Source of the DNA: Enterococcus quebecensis
GTDB lineage: Bacteria > Bacillota > Bacilli > Lactobacillales > Enterococcaceae
Reading direction: 5' to 3'
DNA length: 64,000 nt
NCBI RefSeq assembly: GCF_001730365.1
Contig: NZ_MIKB01000013.1
Span: 1-64,000 of the forward strand
The notes under the pieces are model-generated. The model worked only from the letters and a program-made list of their open reading frames with translations, was not told the origin of the DNA and did no database searches. Shown one piece after another: positions 1 to 11,089 of the stretch (within the stretch, counting starts at the first letter, position 1; every line of letters starts with the position of its first letter). The position numbers were made by a program, and so were the translations under genes.

Positions 1-389
1 TTTTTTCAAAAGTTTCAAAGTTTTTTTCTGCTTGATGTTATCGATTGTTTCGCGACAACTTCATTAGTTTATCAGGTTGTTTGTTATTTGTCAACAAATT
101 TTTTCCTGATTTCCAAAGATGTTTTAGTTGTTTTTGAATTAACAACTTTGTTATTCTATCATGATTACCTTTCTTTCGTCAAGAGGAAAAAAATATTTTT
201 TTTAAACACTCGAAATGAATAAAATATAATCACGAGAACATGTATAAATATAACAAGACTTATCGTAAAATGCAACTAGAAAATGCCTATTTTCAATTCT
301 TTTTTCACTTAGCGAACAAACATCTCAAACTTCAATTGAGCATTCGTTTTTCCTGTAACATTGATCTCCTACAGAGACAAATTATTCGT
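1..389. other. AT-rich intergenic sequence, no gene recognised
   Basis: This stretch at the window edge is very AT-rich. A 78-codon open frame on the + strand starts near 240 but has no ribosome-binding site. It also runs into the lisK terminator and the lisK 3' end, so I do not call it a gene. I see no RNA gene here. Confidence 0.5.
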
Positions 390-422
390 GAAAAAAGAGC
401 AGAGGTTTTCACCCTCTACTCT
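390..422 (-). terminator. Terminator of the lisRK operon
   Basis: On the minus strand AGAGTAGAGG and CCTCTGCTCT form a 10-bp stem with one G-U pair, followed by six T. The stem overlaps the lisK stop codon at 416-418. Confidence 0.8.
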
Positions 423-1933
423 AGTGTCTCTCTCTTATCTACTATTGGAATAAATATTCTAAAAATCGTCCCTTGATGAACAACACTTTCTGCGTCTATT
501 CTTCCCTTGTAGTTCTCTACTAATTGCCTAGCAATTGACAATCCTAATCCATTACCACCCTTATTCCGAGCTCTAGCTTTATCTACTCGGTAAAAACGAT
601 TGAAAATCTTATCTAAATCTTCCTCTGGAATTCCTTCTCCAAAATCTTGAATAGCAATTTCAAACTCACTTAAAGTTTTAGATATAGATATATGGACTTC
701 TTTACGTGTCGTCGAATACTTCACTGCATTATCTAAAATAATAATTAAAAGTTGCTCTAAATGATTCCGATAAATACCTAATGTTACTTCCTGGAACAAA
801 TCGTCGTCCAGAGTAATAACAAAATCCGGATATAAAATTCTAAAATTGTTAAACACTTGATAAACAACTTGCTTAGCATTCGATGTCCGATTTGAATATT
901 GAACATCCACTTGTTCTGCACGAGATAAGTCTAGCATCTCTTGGACAAGGCTCTTCATTCGAACAATTTCTTGTAGGCTCGCTTCCAAAGATTCATCTAA
1001 TACTTCTGGATCTTCTTTACCCCAGCGATTCAACAAATTCAAATGTCCTTCAATAATTGCAACAGGCGTTCGTAATTCATGGGAAACATCTTCCACAAAT
1101 TGTTCTTGTTGTTCGATATATCGCCTCATACGATCCAGCATTTCATTAAAAATCTCAGCAAGGTCCGCCAATTCGTCATTTGAATGGATATCCGGCATGT
1201 GAATATCAGATTGGGGATCTTTTCTGATTGTGTCCATAGTATCTCTCAAAACTTTCAATGGTTTTAAGAAATATGAAGATAAAATAAATCCTAATACACT
1301 ACTTAAGATCAATGAAATGATTTCCAAAACAATCAAGGTGATTAATAATCGATTTCTAATATCATAGAACGAAGATAGTTCATAAAAGGCCTGGATATAA
1401 CCTGTTTGCTCCCTATTTTCTTTTGAGTAGACTGGTTGAATGATCAAGAAACCTGTTTTATCATCCAATGTTTTGATTTCAGCTTCTTGTTTCTCTTTTT
1501 TTTGCAGCTCACTTCGGACTTTTTGAGTTTCAAATACAAGCGTTCCTTGTGAATTATACACCGATAGGAATAACGCTGGTTGACCTAGTTCAGAAAGCAT
1601 GGTGTCCATTTCCATCAACGAACCCTCTACAGATACTTTTTTGTTGTTCAGTTCATTTTCTTCAACACTAGGTGATTTTAATTTTTCGTATACATCTGAT
1701 ACTGTCAAATTATCTTCAATATTGGATAGTCGATTACCAACTTCAGCCACTGTTCTTTCTACATTTTCACGCTCTTTTTCAACAATAAGATTAACAGAGG
1801 ACTTATATGTAATCACAGCAAAGATGGTAAATACAACAAATATGAAGAAAGAACTTGCAGAAGCCCACTTGATTGTCAAAGAAGGCCCCTTCAGTTCTTT
1901 TTTTGCTGCTCTTTTCATTTTCATCGCTTTCAC
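416..1933 (-). CDS. lisK: Sensor histidine kinase, LisK/EtaS type
   Basis: Membrane sensor kinase of about 505 residues. A transmembrane segment lies at about 26-43, then an extracytoplasmic domain, a second segment at about 196-220 and a HAMP region. The dimerisation box VSHELRTP has its phospho-histidine near residue 285. An ATPase domain follows with an N box (LDNAVKYS), DFGEGIP and GNGLGLSI. The start is GTG and its GTGA overlaps the lisR stop, so translation is coupled; an ATG three codons in is the alternative. The neighbouring order gnd-lisR-lisK is that of Listeria lisRK and enterococcal etaRS, systems known for envelope-stress, antimicrobial and acid responses. The signal is not deducible from sequence. 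Confidence 0.85.
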   Translation of the reverse strand: MKAMKMKRAAKKELKGPSLTIKWASASSFFIFVVFTIFAVITYKSSVNLIVEKERENVERTVAEVGNRLSNIEDNLTVSDVYEKLKSPSVEENELNNKKVSVEGSLMEMDTMLSELGQPALFLSVYNSQGTLVFETQKVRSELQKKEKQEAEIKTLDDKTGFLIIQPVYSKENREQTGYIQAFYELSSFYDIRNRLLITLIVLEIISLILSSVLGFILSSYFLKPLKVLRDTMDTIRKDPQSDIHMPDIHSNDELADLAEIFNEMLDRMRRYIEQQEQFVEDVSHELRTPVAIIEGHLNLLNRWGKEDPEVLDESLEASLQEIVRMKSLVQEMLDLSRAEQVDVQYSNRTSNAKQVVYQVFNNFRILYPDFVITLDDDLFQEVTLGIYRNHLEQLLIIILDNAVKYSTTRKEVHISISKTLSEFEIAIQDFGEGIPEEDLDKIFNRFYRVDKARARNKGGNGLGLSIARQLVENYKGRIDAESVVHQGTIFRIFIPIVDKRETLE

Positions 1934-2616
1934 GAGCGCATCACATATCCTGTTCCACGAACGGTTTGAATATAGCTTTCTTCCCCTGGAACATCAATTT
2001 TATTACGCAGATAACGAATATACACATCAACAACATTGGTTTCAACTTCTGTTTCATATCCCCAAACTTTATTTAACAGTACATCACGGGCTAAAACAAC
2101 ATTGACATTTTCCATTAATGTTAACAACAATTCATACTCACGTTTAGTCAATTCGATCATTTCAGAATTACGACGAACCACACGATTTTCTTTTTCAATC
2201 GTCAAATCACGATAAGTAATTGTAGTTTGTTTGGCTACGTTCTTATCACCTTCAATGTCAATTCGACGAAGCAAAGCACGTAAACGAGCTAGTAGCTCTT
2301 CTATAGCGAATGGTTTTACAATGTAATCATCCGCTCCATGATCCAAACCAGATACTCGATCGATCACAGAATCGCGTGCAGTCATCATGATAATTGGTGT
2401 ATTTTTCACTTGGCGTATACGTCGACAAACTTCAAGCCCGTTTAATTCAGGCAACATTAAATCTAAAAGGATAGCATCCCAATCATTATTTAAAGCCGCT
2501 TCTAAACCTGTACGGCCATTGTAGTGAACTTCTGCAACGTAACCTTCATGTTTCAGCTCTAGTTCTACAAAACGCGCTAAGTTCTTTTCATCTTCAATAA
2601 TTAGAATATTACTCAT
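1930..2616 (-). CDS. lisR: Response regulator, OmpR family, LisR/EtaR type
   Basis: This is a 228-residue OmpR/PhoB-type regulator. The receiver domain holds the acidic pair near residues 8-10, the phospho-acceptor Asp52 in [11 protein letters not shown] and a conserved Lys in VKPF. The C-terminal winged helix covers about residues 130-226 and ends in [10 protein letters not shown]. An AGAGAGGAC site precedes the ATG. A -10-like TATAAT (minus strand, 2662-2667) lies upstream, so lisRK probably has its own promoter downstream of the gnd terminator. It should activate or repress envelope genes after phosphorylation by LisK. Confidence 0.88.
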   Translation of the reverse strand: MSNILIIEDEKNLARFVELELKHEGYVAEVHYNGRTGLEAALNNDWDAILLDLMLPELNGLEVCRRIRQVKNTPIIMMTARDSVIDRVSGLDHGADDYIVKPFAIEELLARLRALLRRIDIEGDKNVAKQTTITYRDLTIEKENRVVRRNSEMIELTKREYELLLTLMENVNVVLARDVLLNKVWGYETEVETNVVDVYIRYLRNKIDVPGEESYIQTVRGTGYVMRS

Positions 2617-2721
2617 TGGTTATTTGTCCTCTCTCTTTAAAAGCTATCTTAAAGCCTACCTATTATACCCACTTTTAACTCAAAAAGCTAGTAACAACCT
2701 ATTTTTCATATCAATTGGAGA

Positions 2722-2756
2722 GAAAACCATGAGAAATCTTTAAATCCCATGGTCCT
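2722..2756 (-). terminator. Probable terminator of gnd
   Basis: An ACCATG...CATGGT hairpin extended by a GGA/TCT pairing is followed on the minus strand by a short T-run. The stem is modest and read-through into lisRK is possible. Confidence 0.55.
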
Positions 2757-2764
2757 CCAACATA

Positions 2765-4186
2765 TTATTCTTCGTTATACCAACTATAGTGGTATGTTCC
2801 TTCTTTATCAACACGCTGATACGTATGAGCACCAAAGTAATCTCTTTGTGCTTGAATGATATTTGCTGGTAAACGTTCTGAACGGTAAGAATCATAGTAT
2901 GCAATAGCTGAAGCAAATGTTGGAACTGGAACACCCGCTTGAACAGCAATTGACACAACATCACGAACAGATTGTTGGTATTTTTTTGTAATTTCAATAA
3001 AGTAGTCATCTAACAACAAATTCTCAATTGTTGGATTTTTATCGTATGCATCTGTGATTTTTTGTAAAAATTGAGCTCGGATAATACAGCCCTCACGCCA
3101 AATTTTAGCAATTTGACCAAAAGGTAAGTCCCACTCGTAATCTTCTGAAGCTACACGCAATTGAGCAAAGCCTTGCGCATAACTCATGATTTTACTGAAG
3201 TAAAGAGCTTCACGGATTTTCTCAATCAGTTCTTTTTTATCTCCCTGATATTCAACTGCATCGGGTTTAGCCAAAACTTTACTTGCTTTAACACGTTCAT
3301 CTTTATAAGCAGAAATGAAGCGGGCAAAAACAGATTCTGTAATCAATGGTAGTGGTACACCTAAATCTAACGCACTTTGGCTTGTCCATTTACCTGTTCC
3401 TTTATTTCCTGCAGCATCTAAAATCACATCAACGATTGGCTTGCCTGTACCCTCATCGTCTTTACGAGTTAGAATATCGGCTGTGATTTCTACAAGATAG
3501 CTATCTAGTTCGCCTTGATTCCATTCTTTGAATATCTCAGCCATTTCATCAACGGAAATGCCAAGAATATTTTTCATTAAATCATATGATTCAGCAATCA
3601 ATTGCATATCACCGTATTCAATTCCGTTATGCACCATTTTGACATAGTGACCAGCACCATTTGGACCAATATAAGTAACACATGGTTCTCCATCTTCGGC
3701 TTTAGCTGAAATTTTTTCTAAAATAGGTGCAACTAATTCATAGGCTTCTTTTTGACCACCAGGCATAATAGAAGGTCCTTTTAATGCCCCTTCCTCACCA
3801 CCAGAAACACCAGTACCGATGAAGTTAATTCCCGAATTAGCTAATTCTTCATTTCTACGAATCGTATCTTTAAAGAATGTGTTTCCGCCATCGATCAAAA
3901 TGTCACCTTTATCTAAATGAGGCAGTAACTCTTGAATAGTTGCGTCTGTTGCAAAACCTGCTTGAACCATCAACATAATACGGCGTGGTTTTTCGATAGA
4001 GTCTACAAACTCTTCAATTGTGTAAGTCGCTTTAAAGTGTTTATCTGGATGTTCTTCTACGACATCTGTCGTTTTTGAACCTGTACGATTAAATAGAGCA
4101 ACTGAGTACCCTCTACTTTCGATATTTAAGGCTAAATTTTTCCCCATTACGGCCATTCCGACTACGCCAAATTGTTGTTTTGTCAT
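2765..4186 (-). CDS. gnd: 6-phosphogluconate dehydrogenase, decarboxylating
   Basis: Oxidises 6-phosphogluconate to ribulose-5-phosphate and CO2 with reduction of NADP+, in the oxidative pentose phosphate pathway in the cytosol. The N-terminal Rossmann motif is [15 protein letters not shown]. The substrate-binding motif [11 protein letters not shown], the catalytic segment [17 protein letters not shown] and the helical C-terminal domain with [10 protein letters not shown] are all present. The length of 473 residues is normal. The start at 4186 is chosen because GGGAGG lies 7 bases upstream; an in-frame extension to 4222 lacks a site. The gene lies directly upstream of lisRK on the same strand. 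Confidence 0.96.
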   Translation of the reverse strand: MTKQQFGVVGMAVMGKNLALNIESRGYSVALFNRTGSKTTDVVEEHPDKHFKATYTIEEFVDSIEKPRRIMLMVQAGFATDATIQELLPHLDKGDILIDGGNTFFKDTIRRNEELANSGINFIGTGVSGGEEGALKGPSIMPGGQKEAYELVAPILEKISAKAEDGEPCVTYIGPNGAGHYVKMVHNGIEYGDMQLIAESYDLMKNILGISVDEMAEIFKEWNQGELDSYLVEITADILTRKDDEGTGKPIVDVILDAAGNKGTGKWTSQSALDLGVPLPLITESVFARFISAYKDERVKASKVLAKPDAVEYQGDKKELIEKIREALYFSKIMSYAQGFAQLRVASEDYEWDLPFGQIAKIWREGCIIRAQFLQKITDAYDKNPTIENLLLDDYFIEITKKYQQSVRDVVSIAVQAGVPVPTFASAIAYYDSYRSERLPANIIQAQRDYFGAHTYQRVDKEGTYHYSWYNEE

Positions 4187-4373
4187 CTTGTATCCTCCCA
4201 CTGTCTTTGAAAAGAAGTTCATTAGAATTTTCTTATAATCTACATCATTATAACGTAGAATGCTTGATATGAAAACAAAATAGTTTGATTAATTTGATTT
4301 ATTCTTTTTTATTTTTTGGAATCTCCATAATTAGACCAATTGATCAAATAGATCTGATATTTTTAGTAAAAAT

Positions 4374-4411
4374 AAATCCCCTAGGCTCCATGGTTAGCCT
4401 AGGGGATTTTA
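4374..4411 (-). terminator. Terminator of yceD-rpmF
   Basis: A 14-bp perfect stem (AAATCCCCTAGGCT paired with AGCCTAGGGGATTT) is followed by T-rich sequence. It could act in both directions but serves rpmF on the minus strand. Confidence 0.85.
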
Positions 4412-4430
4412 ACATTTTCAAAAAAATGTT

Positions 4431-4610
4431 TTATGCTTCTTTAGAGACTACGTCTTTTCCATCGTAATGACCACATGCTGGACATACGTGATGGCTTTTT
4501 CTCATTTCACCACAATTTGAACATGCATTCAAACCTTTGATAGTTAATTTGTAATGAGTACGGCGTTTGCCCTTTTTAGCTTTAGAAGTTCTTCTAGCTG
4601 GTACTGCCAT
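4431..4610 (-). CDS. rpmF: 50S ribosomal protein L32
   Basis: L32 of 59 residues, beginning [17 protein letters not shown]. It has two Cys pairs (CSNC and CPAC) of the zinc-binding form of L32. The ATG at 4610 is preceded by AAGGAGGTG; a longer frame to 4664 has no site. It lies directly downstream of the yceD gene, the usual pairing in Firmicutes. Confidence 0.97.
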   Translation of the reverse strand: MAVPARRTSKAKKGKRRTHYKLTIKGLNACSNCGEMRKSHHVCPACGHYDGKDVVSKEA

Positions 4611-4666
4611 TGGTGTTCCACCTCCTTGTAAAGATGCGTGCATTAAATGCACGATATATTCCAATC

Positions 4667-5236
4667 TTACTGATTATCGTCCTCATCAGTTGTTTCACTG
4701 AATAATTCAGATAATTTAGCAAGACGAGGATCCATTGTTTCTTGTGCTTCTTCTTGTCTCTTCTGTAAGTAAGCTTCTTCTGATAGAACTTCCCAGTCAT
4801 TGCCTTTTGGCATATCATGACTCATTTGCTCTTCTTCTGATAATACTTGAATCGGGATAGACAAAAGAATGTTATCTTCGACGGACTCATCTAAATCAAT
4901 CGTTGGTTTTTCCAACAAGATGATTTCTTCATCAGGCATTCGTTCATCTTTGCTCTGATATTGTTCATGGGTCATAAAGACTTCATCAACGTCGATCGTC
5001 ATTGCTAGCGGAACAGGTGTTAACGAACGTGAAGATGGAACTGTTACAATAACATCAATTCTATAATGAAGCAAATACTCTTCTTTTCCTACAGTTAGTA
5101 TCCCGGTTGCTTTAGCAGGACTAACATCTAGAATCAGATCATCTCTTTTCATCAGAGACGCTTTTAAATCAAGTGTTTCTGAAAATTCACATGGTTTGTC
5201 TTTGTATTTGTTTAGTTCTAGTAAAGACCATTTCAT
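4667..5236 (-). CDS. yceD: YceD family protein (DUF177)
   Basis: A 189-residue DUF177/YceD protein with the typical core (MTIDVDEVF...) and an acidic C-terminal tail. YceD family members sit next to rpmF in most bacteria and in plants have been tied to 23S rRNA processing; the bacterial role is not settled. The start at 5236 has GAGGTG upstream. It is probably cotranscribed with rpmF, which starts 57 bases downstream. Confidence 0.88.
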   Translation of the reverse strand: MKWSLLELNKYKDKPCEFSETLDLKASLMKRDDLILDVSPAKATGILTVGKEEYLLHYRIDVIVTVPSSRSLTPVPLAMTIDVDEVFMTHEQYQSKDERMPDEEIILLEKPTIDLDESVEDNILLSIPIQVLSEEEQMSHDMPKGNDWEVLSEEAYLQKRQEEAQETMDPRLAKLSELFSETTDEDDNQ

Positions 5237-5393
5237 ATTCATCACCTCATAACGCAACAAAAGCAATTATACAGGGGGATGAAAGCTTTGTCAATGAAAT
5301 TTTCTTGACAGCATTTTCTTCTTTCATTTTTTCCAAAACTTCTTGGTTTTATTCTTCATTTTTAATGGTAAAATAAAGACAAGGAGGAGTTGT

Positions 5394-6173
5394 ATGAACG
5401 CATTTGAATTTGAAAATGTCTCTTTTATTCGGGATAAAAAGACACTGTTAAATAACGTCAGCTGGAAAGTTGGATTAGCTGAAAATTGGGCGATCCTTGG
5501 ATTGAATGGCGCCGGAAAAACATTACTTTTACAATTGATTTGCGGTTATTTATGGCCATCAAAGGGAAAATTGACCGTTTTAAATCAGGTATTTGGTCGC
5601 GCTTCTATTCCAGAGCTACAACGAAGAATCGGCTGGGTCAGCACAGCCTTGCAATACCGTATGAAAAATGGAGAAACAGCTGAAAAGATTGTTCTTTCTG
5701 GAAAGTTTGCCAGCATCGGTATCTATCAGCACTACACTCCAGAAGAATTAGAGCAAGCAAAAAACATTTTAAAAAATGCTGGTGGCGAATCACTCATAGG
5801 GAAAAAATATGAAGTCTTATCTCAAGGCGAACGTCAATTAGTTCTGATTTCCAGAGCATTAATGACCAATCCAGAATTATTGATTCTAGATGAGCCTTGT
5901 AATGGTTTGGATTTATTTGCTCGAGAAAAGTTATTGTCTCAGATTCAACAGATCGCAGAGCAAAAAGATCATCCCACATTACTCTACGTCACCCATCACA
6001 CAGAAGAAATTCTCCCATGTTTTAATCATTTAATGCTTCTAAAAGACGGAACGATCTTCGCTGAAGGAACACAAAAAGAACTTTTTAATGAAGAAAAGTT
6101 AGCTACCTTTTATGCTGAACCGATCCAAATTATTCCACTAAAAGACAAGCGTTTTGCCGTTTATCCCAAATAA
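5394..6173 (+). CDS. ABC transporter ATP-binding protein, YlmA-like
   Basis: Stand-alone nucleotide-binding domain of 259 residues. The Walker A (GLNGAGKT), ABC signature (LSQGERQ), Walker B (LLILDEP) and switch His (VTHHTEE) are present. No permease gene is adjacent. The protein resembles the YlmA/ModF-like group of single cytosolic ATPases, whose partners are usually unknown. The start at 5394 has AAGGAGGAG upstream, while the in-frame extension to 5343 does not. It is a monocistronic unit ending in a clear terminator. Confidence 0.82.
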   Translation: MNAFEFENVSFIRDKKTLLNNVSWKVGLAENWAILGLNGAGKTLLLQLICGYLWPSKGKLTVLNQVFGRASIPELQRRIGWVSTALQYRMKNGETAEKIVLSGKFASIGIYQHYTPEELEQAKNILKNAGGESLIGKKYEVLSQGERQLVLISRALMTNPELLILDEPCNGLDLFAREKLLSQIQQIAEQKDHPTLLYVTHHTEEILPCFNHLMLLKDGTIFAEGTQKELFNEEKLATFYAEPIQIIPLKDKRFAVYPK

Positions 6174-6177
6174 AGTA

Positions 6178-6212
6178 CTAAAAAGTTAGATTTAAAAATC
6201 TAACTTTTTTTC
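6178..6212. terminator. Bidirectional terminator between ABC ATPase and recQ
   Basis: The AAAGTTAGATTT / AAATCTAACTTT stem has T-runs on both sides, between two convergent genes. Confidence 0.85.
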
Positions 6213-6241
6213 CTCTCCTATATTTACATAGTAAATACGAA

Positions 6242-8014
6242 TCATTCTTCTGTTTGTTTAAATGTTTCAATCGCCGTTAAAAACTGCTCTCCATATTTAT
6301 CCAATTTATTTTGCCCGACACCTTTTACCTGAAGTAATTGAATCGAATTTTTAGGGAGTTTTTCACACATTTCCTTCAATGTACTATCTGAGAAAATTAG
6401 ATATGGCGGCACTCCTGCTTCTTGCGCTAAATCCATCCGTAATTCTCTTAAAGCTTCAAAGAGACCGTCATTAATAGCGGCAACTTTCCGAACACGTTGA
6501 TCTTCTTTCCTAAAAACTGTCTGTTGACCTAAAAGTACTTGAACACCAGTTGGTGAAACAGACAACAACGGATATTGACCATCAGACGGATTCAAATATC
6601 TTTCAGCTGTAAGATAGTCGATTAATTGATTCACTTCTTTTTGGGTACGATCTTTCATTAATCCATAGGTAGGTAAACGATTGAAATGCCACTGATCGAT
6701 TTTTTGGTCCTTTGATCCAGTCAACACTTTACCAACCAAGCCTTTCCCAAATTTTTCACCCATTCGTTTCACACAAGACAAAACTTTTTGGACATCCACT
6801 GTAATATCAACCAGTTCCCTTTCATCCAAACAATTAGAACAACGACCGCACTCGGTACCCTTCTCTCCAAAATAGCGCAAAATAAACTTCTGCAAACACA
6901 TTTGTGCGTTTGCATATTGAGACATTTCTCTTAATTTCATATATTCTTTTTGTTTATAATCAATTGTCATTTCAGACTGGTCAATAAAAAATTGTTGAAT
7001 TTGCAAATCCTGTGGTGCATAAAGTAAAACCGCATCACTTGGCAACCCGTCTCGTCCTGCACGTCCTGCCTCTTGGTAATAAGACTCAATATTTCCAGGG
7101 ATTTGAGCATGAATTACAAAACGCACATTACTTTTATTGATCCCCATACCAAATGCATTGGTTGCAACCATCACTTGTATCTGATCGAATAAAAACTGTT
7201 CCTGATTGTTGTTACGCTCTTTTTCATTCATACCACCATGATACATACCAACCGCTATTTTTTTGCTTTGAAGTAAGTGATAGATACGTTCTACCTCTTT
7301 TCTAGTACTGGCGTATACGATACCCGATTGTCCTTGATTCAACTTCAAGTACTCCAAAAGAAACACATCACGATTCTGATCTTTAACAACCTGAAATGAC
7401 AAATTCTCACGAGCAAACCCCGTTTGAACCTGATTATCTTTTGGGATATGCAATTGCTGAAGAATATCTTCTGCCACTTGAGGCGTTGCTGTAGCAGTCA
7501 ACGCAATAACTGTTGGTTGTTGCTGAAATTGTTCAATAATCTCGGCTAACCGTAAATAGCTAGGGCGAAAATCATGTCCCCATTGAGAGATACAGTGCGC
7601 TTCATCCACCGCCAACAAATCAATCGGAACATGTAGCAATAATTGTTGGAAGTCAAAAGATTCTAAACGTTCCGGTGCTACATACAAAAGTTTCACCTCA
7701 CGATTCACAGCCATTTGAACACGATTATTCATCTCTTGTTGTGAAATCGTACTATTAATAAATGTCGCTGGGATTCCCATCATATTTAACGCATCTACTT
7801 GGTCTTTCATTAAAGAAATCAATGGCGAGATTACTAAAGTTAAATTATCCAACATAAGTGCTGGTAATTGGTAACAAATCGACTTTCCGCCACCCGTAGG
7901 CATAATACCCAAAACTTTTTCTTTATGTAAAACATGATTGATGATTTCTTCTTGTCCTTGACGAAATTCGTCATATCCAAATTTTTCTTTTAATAAGGCT
8001 TTAATGTCAATCAT
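6242..8014 (-). CDS. recQ: ATP-dependent DNA helicase RecQ
   Basis: 3'-5' DNA helicase of recombination and fork repair, 590 residues. Helicase motif I is MPTGGGKSICYQLP, motif II is VDEAHCISQWGHDFRP, and motif VI is QEAGRAGRDG. The zinc-binding region has Cys residues in MCLQKF and ECGRCSNC, and is followed by the winged-helix RQC domain and one C-terminal HRDC domain (about residues 510-585). The length fits a complete bacterial RecQ. The gene is monocistronic and converges on the ABC ATPase gene. Confidence 0.95.
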   Translation of the reverse strand: MIDIKALLKEKFGYDEFRQGQEEIINHVLHKEKVLGIMPTGGGKSICYQLPALMLDNLTLVISPLISLMKDQVDALNMMGIPATFINSTISQQEMNNRVQMAVNREVKLLYVAPERLESFDFQQLLLHVPIDLLAVDEAHCISQWGHDFRPSYLRLAEIIEQFQQQPTVIALTATATPQVAEDILQQLHIPKDNQVQTGFARENLSFQVVKDQNRDVFLLEYLKLNQGQSGIVYASTRKEVERIYHLLQSKKIAVGMYHGGMNEKERNNNQEQFLFDQIQVMVATNAFGMGINKSNVRFVIHAQIPGNIESYYQEAGRAGRDGLPSDAVLLYAPQDLQIQQFFIDQSEMTIDYKQKEYMKLREMSQYANAQMCLQKFILRYFGEKGTECGRCSNCLDERELVDITVDVQKVLSCVKRMGEKFGKGLVGKVLTGSKDQKIDQWHFNRLPTYGLMKDRTQKEVNQLIDYLTAERYLNPSDGQYPLLSVSPTGVQVLLGQQTVFRKEDQRVRKVAAINDGLFEALRELRMDLAQEAGVPPYLIFSDSTLKEMCEKLPKNSIQLLQVKGVGQNKLDKYGEQFLTAIETFKQTEE

Positions 8015-8213
8015 GAAATTCTCTCCGTTCTTTGTATCTGGTAGTTATTTTAGCATGGGCTATTAGGCAATTCAAGAGAGGGTTCCCTCTGGCGTGAAAC
8101 ATTTTTGATTACGTGAAACAATTCTTCATTTTTTCTAAAAATCAAAACCTTTGTTTTTCAAGCTTTCTATAATAAGATACGCAATTTTATTGACTATTCA
8201 CTAAAAGTTATCC

Positions 8214-8257
8214 ACAAAAAAGATGGAACAAAACTTAAATCGTTTTGTTCCATCTTG
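8214..8257 (-). terminator. Terminator of typA
   Basis: AAGATGGAACAAAACG paired with TTTTGTTCCATCTT forms a long stem followed by T's on the minus strand, just after the typA stop. Confidence 0.88.
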
Positions 8258-8270
8258 GTAATCTACAAAA

Positions 8271-10097
8271 TTACTTTTTCTTTTTACTTGCTTTTTCACG
8301 TTCGTTTTTATTAAGAATTTGTTTTCTTAAACGAATGCTTTCTGGTGTTACTTCACAATATTCATCCTCATTCAAGAACTCTAATGATTCTTCTAATGTA
8401 AGGATTTTTGCTTTTTTGATTACTGATGTTTGGTCTTTGTTTGCAGAACGAACGTTAGTCATTTGTTTTGCTCTTGTAATATTTACAGTCAAGTCATTAT
8501 CACGGTTGTTTTCACCGATGATCATTCCTTCGTAAACATCAGTTGTAGGCTCTACAAAGACTGTTCCACGCTCTTCAATACTCATGATACTGTAAGTAGT
8601 TGCTTTACCTGTATCAATAGACACCAACGCACCTTGGTGACGTCCGCCGATTGATCCTTGAATCATAGGTAGGTATTGATCAAACGTGTGGTGCATGATA
8701 CCGTATCCGCGCGTCATTGACAAGAATTCAGTAGTATATCCAATTAAACCACGAGCTGGAGCTAAGAAGATCAAACGAATTTGACCATTTCCAGTATGGA
8801 TCATATCTTGCATTTCACCTTTACGTAGGCTTAATGATTCGATAACACTACCCATGTATTCTTCTGGAGTATCAATTTGAACACGTTCAAATGGTTCACA
8901 TTTCACGCCTTCAATTTCACGTTCAATAACTTCTGGACGAGAAACTTGTAATTCGTATCCTTCACGACGCATGTTCTCAATCAAAATAGATAAATGCAAT
9001 TCGCCACGACCAGATACTGTCCAAGAATCTGGACCGATTGGTTCTACACGTAATGATACATCTGTTTGTAGTTCTGACATCAAACGCTCTTCAATTTTAC
9101 GAGAAGTTACGTATTTACCTTCACGACCAGCAAATGGAGAGTTATTTACTAAGAATGTCATTTGTAATGTTGGTTCGTCAATGTGTAAGACTGGCAAAGC
9201 TTCTTGGTGTGCTACGTCAGCAACTGTTTCACCAACGAAAATGTCTTCCATACCAGAAACGGCAATCAAATCGCCTGCTTTAGCTTCATTGATTTCAACA
9301 CGTTGTAACCCAAAGAAACCAAAGATTTTAGTAACACGGAAGTTTTTCACGCTGCCATCTAATTTCATTAAAGCAACTTGGTCTCCAACTTTCATTGTTC
9401 CGCGGAAAACACGGCCAATACCAATACGTCCAACATAGTCGTTGTAATCTAACAATGATACTTGGAATTGTAATGGTTCATCTGAATTATCAATTGGTGC
9501 TGGTACATGTTTAATAATTTGGTCAAAAATTGGTGCCATTGTTGGTTCTTGATCTTCTGGGTTATCAGAATCACTTGAAGTTCCATTTAAAGCTGATGCA
9601 TAAATAACTGGGAAATCCAATTGGTCATCATCCGCACCTAATTCGATGAATAATTCTAAGACTTCATCAACAACGTGTTCAGGGCGCGCTGATGGTTTAT
9701 CAATTTTATTTACAACAACGATTGGTGTTACTTTTTGTTCCAATGCTTTTTTCAACACGAAACGTGTTTGAGGCATTGTTCCTTCGTAGGCATCAACAAC
9801 TAAAACTACACCATCTACCATTTTCATGATACGCTCTACTTCACCACCGAAGTCAGCATGTCCAGGTGTATCCAAAATGTTAATACGAGTGCCGTTGTAA
9901 TCAACTGCTGTATTTTTGGCTAAGATCGTGATTCCACGTTCGCTTTCAATAGCGTTTGAGTCCATCGCACGTTCTTGCAATTGTGTGTGTCCATCTAAAG
10001 TTTGTGATTGTTTCAATAATTCATCTACTAATGTTGTTTTACCATGATCGACGTGGGCGATAATTGCCACGTTTCTAATATCTTCTCTGTATTTCAA
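8271..10097 (-). CDS. typA: Ribosome-associated GTPase TypA/BipA
   Basis: Translational GTPase of 608 residues, involved in 50S subunit assembly and growth under stress. The P loop is AHVDHGKT, the G2 region is SERGITI, G3 is [11 protein letters not shown] and G4 is NKID. EF-G-like domains II, III and V follow, and then the BipA-specific C-terminal domain with the lysine-rich tail. The start codon is TTG at 10097, with AAGGAG 8 bases upstream; no ATG start is compatible with the family N-terminus. Confidence 0.95.
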   Translation of the reverse strand: MKYREDIRNVAIIAHVDHGKTTLVDELLKQSQTLDGHTQLQERAMDSNAIESERGITILAKNTAVDYNGTRINILDTPGHADFGGEVERIMKMVDGVVLVVDAYEGTMPQTRFVLKKALEQKVTPIVVVNKIDKPSARPEHVVDEVLELFIELGADDDQLDFPVIYASALNGTSSDSDNPEDQEPTMAPIFDQIIKHVPAPIDNSDEPLQFQVSLLDYNDYVGRIGIGRVFRGTMKVGDQVALMKLDGSVKNFRVTKIFGFFGLQRVEINEAKAGDLIAVSGMEDIFVGETVADVAHQEALPVLHIDEPTLQMTFLVNNSPFAGREGKYVTSRKIEERLMSELQTDVSLRVEPIGPDSWTVSGRGELHLSILIENMRREGYELQVSRPEVIEREIEGVKCEPFERVQIDTPEEYMGSVIESLSLRKGEMQDMIHTGNGQIRLIFLAPARGLIGYTTEFLSMTRGYGIMHHTFDQYLPMIQGSIGGRHQGALVSIDTGKATTYSIMSIEERGTVFVEPTTDVYEGMIIGENNRDNDLTVNITRAKQMTNVRSANKDQTSVIKKAKILTLEESLEFLNEDEYCEVTPESIRLRKQILNKNEREKASKKKK

Positions 10098-10314
10098 TGT
10101 AATTGCTCCTTATCCTTTTGCCTTACGTCACTTGTTCATTAAATCCGACTGTTTATTATAGCAAATTTTTTTCATGAAATATAGTCTAAAGCTTTCAAAA
10201 GTTATGAAAATTTCATATTTTATTACTATTTTTTGAAAAATTAACATAATTTCTGATAAAAATCAACTGCTTTTTTCGATTGATTAACGTTTTTCTAGTG
10301 TCTTTTCAGTCGAA

Positions 10315-11088
10315 CTATTCAAAAGACAAACGCTTTTGAATGTCTTCGTATGCTTTAGGTGTTGCTGCTAAAAAATACTCTCGCTTAGAAAACGATAACT
10401 TAGTTCCTTTTATATTAGAATATTTAAAACCAAACTCCTCTAGTAAAACTAAACCTGCAGCATAATCCCAAGGACTTAAATTGGAAATATACCCAATATG
10501 ATTTCCTTTTAGCATTGCAATCAGTTCAACTCCAGCACAGCCACTTATTCTAATGCCCATACTTGCACGACCGATTTCTTTAGCAGAATAGATGTTTTCG
10601 CCATACATATACGCATTCATTCCCAACAAGCCTTCTGATAAAGATAAGTTTTTGGGTGTACTCATTTTCTGATCGTTCAAAAAGACGCCAAAATCCTTAC
10701 CACCCCAGTATAATTCGTCTCTCATTACATCGTAAATAAATCCCAACTGTCCAATGCCTTCTTCAAAAACAGCAAGCATAATACAGAAATTTTCCTGTTC
10801 CATTACAAAATTCATCGTACCGTCGATGGGGTCAATAATCCAAACACGACCAGATAGAGAATCAATCGTATTAAATTCTTTTTCTTCTGCTAAAATTCGA
10901 TCATCTGGATAATGTTTATTGATTTTTTTTATAAAAAACGCTTGCGTTTCTTCATCAATATTTGTGACCAAATCTGTTCTACCTGATTTTTGTGAAACAG
11001 TTAGTTGATTGGTTAGACTGACTTGGATATAACCAGCTGCTTCTTTTAACCACTCTTTGATTTCAATGATCATTCTTTCCTTCGTCAT
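10315..11088 (-). CDS. suhB: Inositol monophosphatase family protein
   Basis: Mg2+-dependent, Li+-sensitive phosphatase fold, 257 residues. The metal-binding motifs are EEK near residue 70, DPIDGTMNF and SPWDYAAG. It may act on inositol phosphate or other sugar phosphates; substrates of Firmicute members are unclear. The start at 11088 follows TAGGAG by 9 bases, and the TTG at 11097 sits directly on the site and is unlikely. It begins one base after the yktA stop, the conserved yktA-suhB pairing. Confidence 0.88.
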   Translation of the reverse strand: MTKERMIIEIKEWLKEAAGYIQVSLTNQLTVSQKSGRTDLVTNIDEETQAFFIKKINKHYPDDRILAEEKEFNTIDSLSGRVWIIDPIDGTMNFVMEQENFCIMLAVFEEGIGQLGFIYDVMRDELYWGGKDFGVFLNDQKMSTPKNLSLSEGLLGMNAYMYGENIYSAKEIGRASMGIRISGCAGVELIAMLKGNHIGYISNLSPWDYAAGLVLLEEFGFKYSNIKGTKLSFSKREYFLAATPKAYEDIQKRLSFE

Positions 11089-11089
11089 T

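Noticed and set aside
240-476. A 78-codon + strand open frame at the left edge
   Set aside because: No ribosome-binding site, composition of AT-rich noncoding DNA, and it overlaps the lisRK terminator and lisK 3' end.
1599-2105. A 168-codon + strand frame opposite lisK/lisR
   Set aside because: Antisense shadow of two clear genes; no start signals or domain pattern.
8971-9438. A 155-codon + strand frame opposite typA
   Set aside because: Mirror of the highly biased typA coding sequence; no ribosome site.
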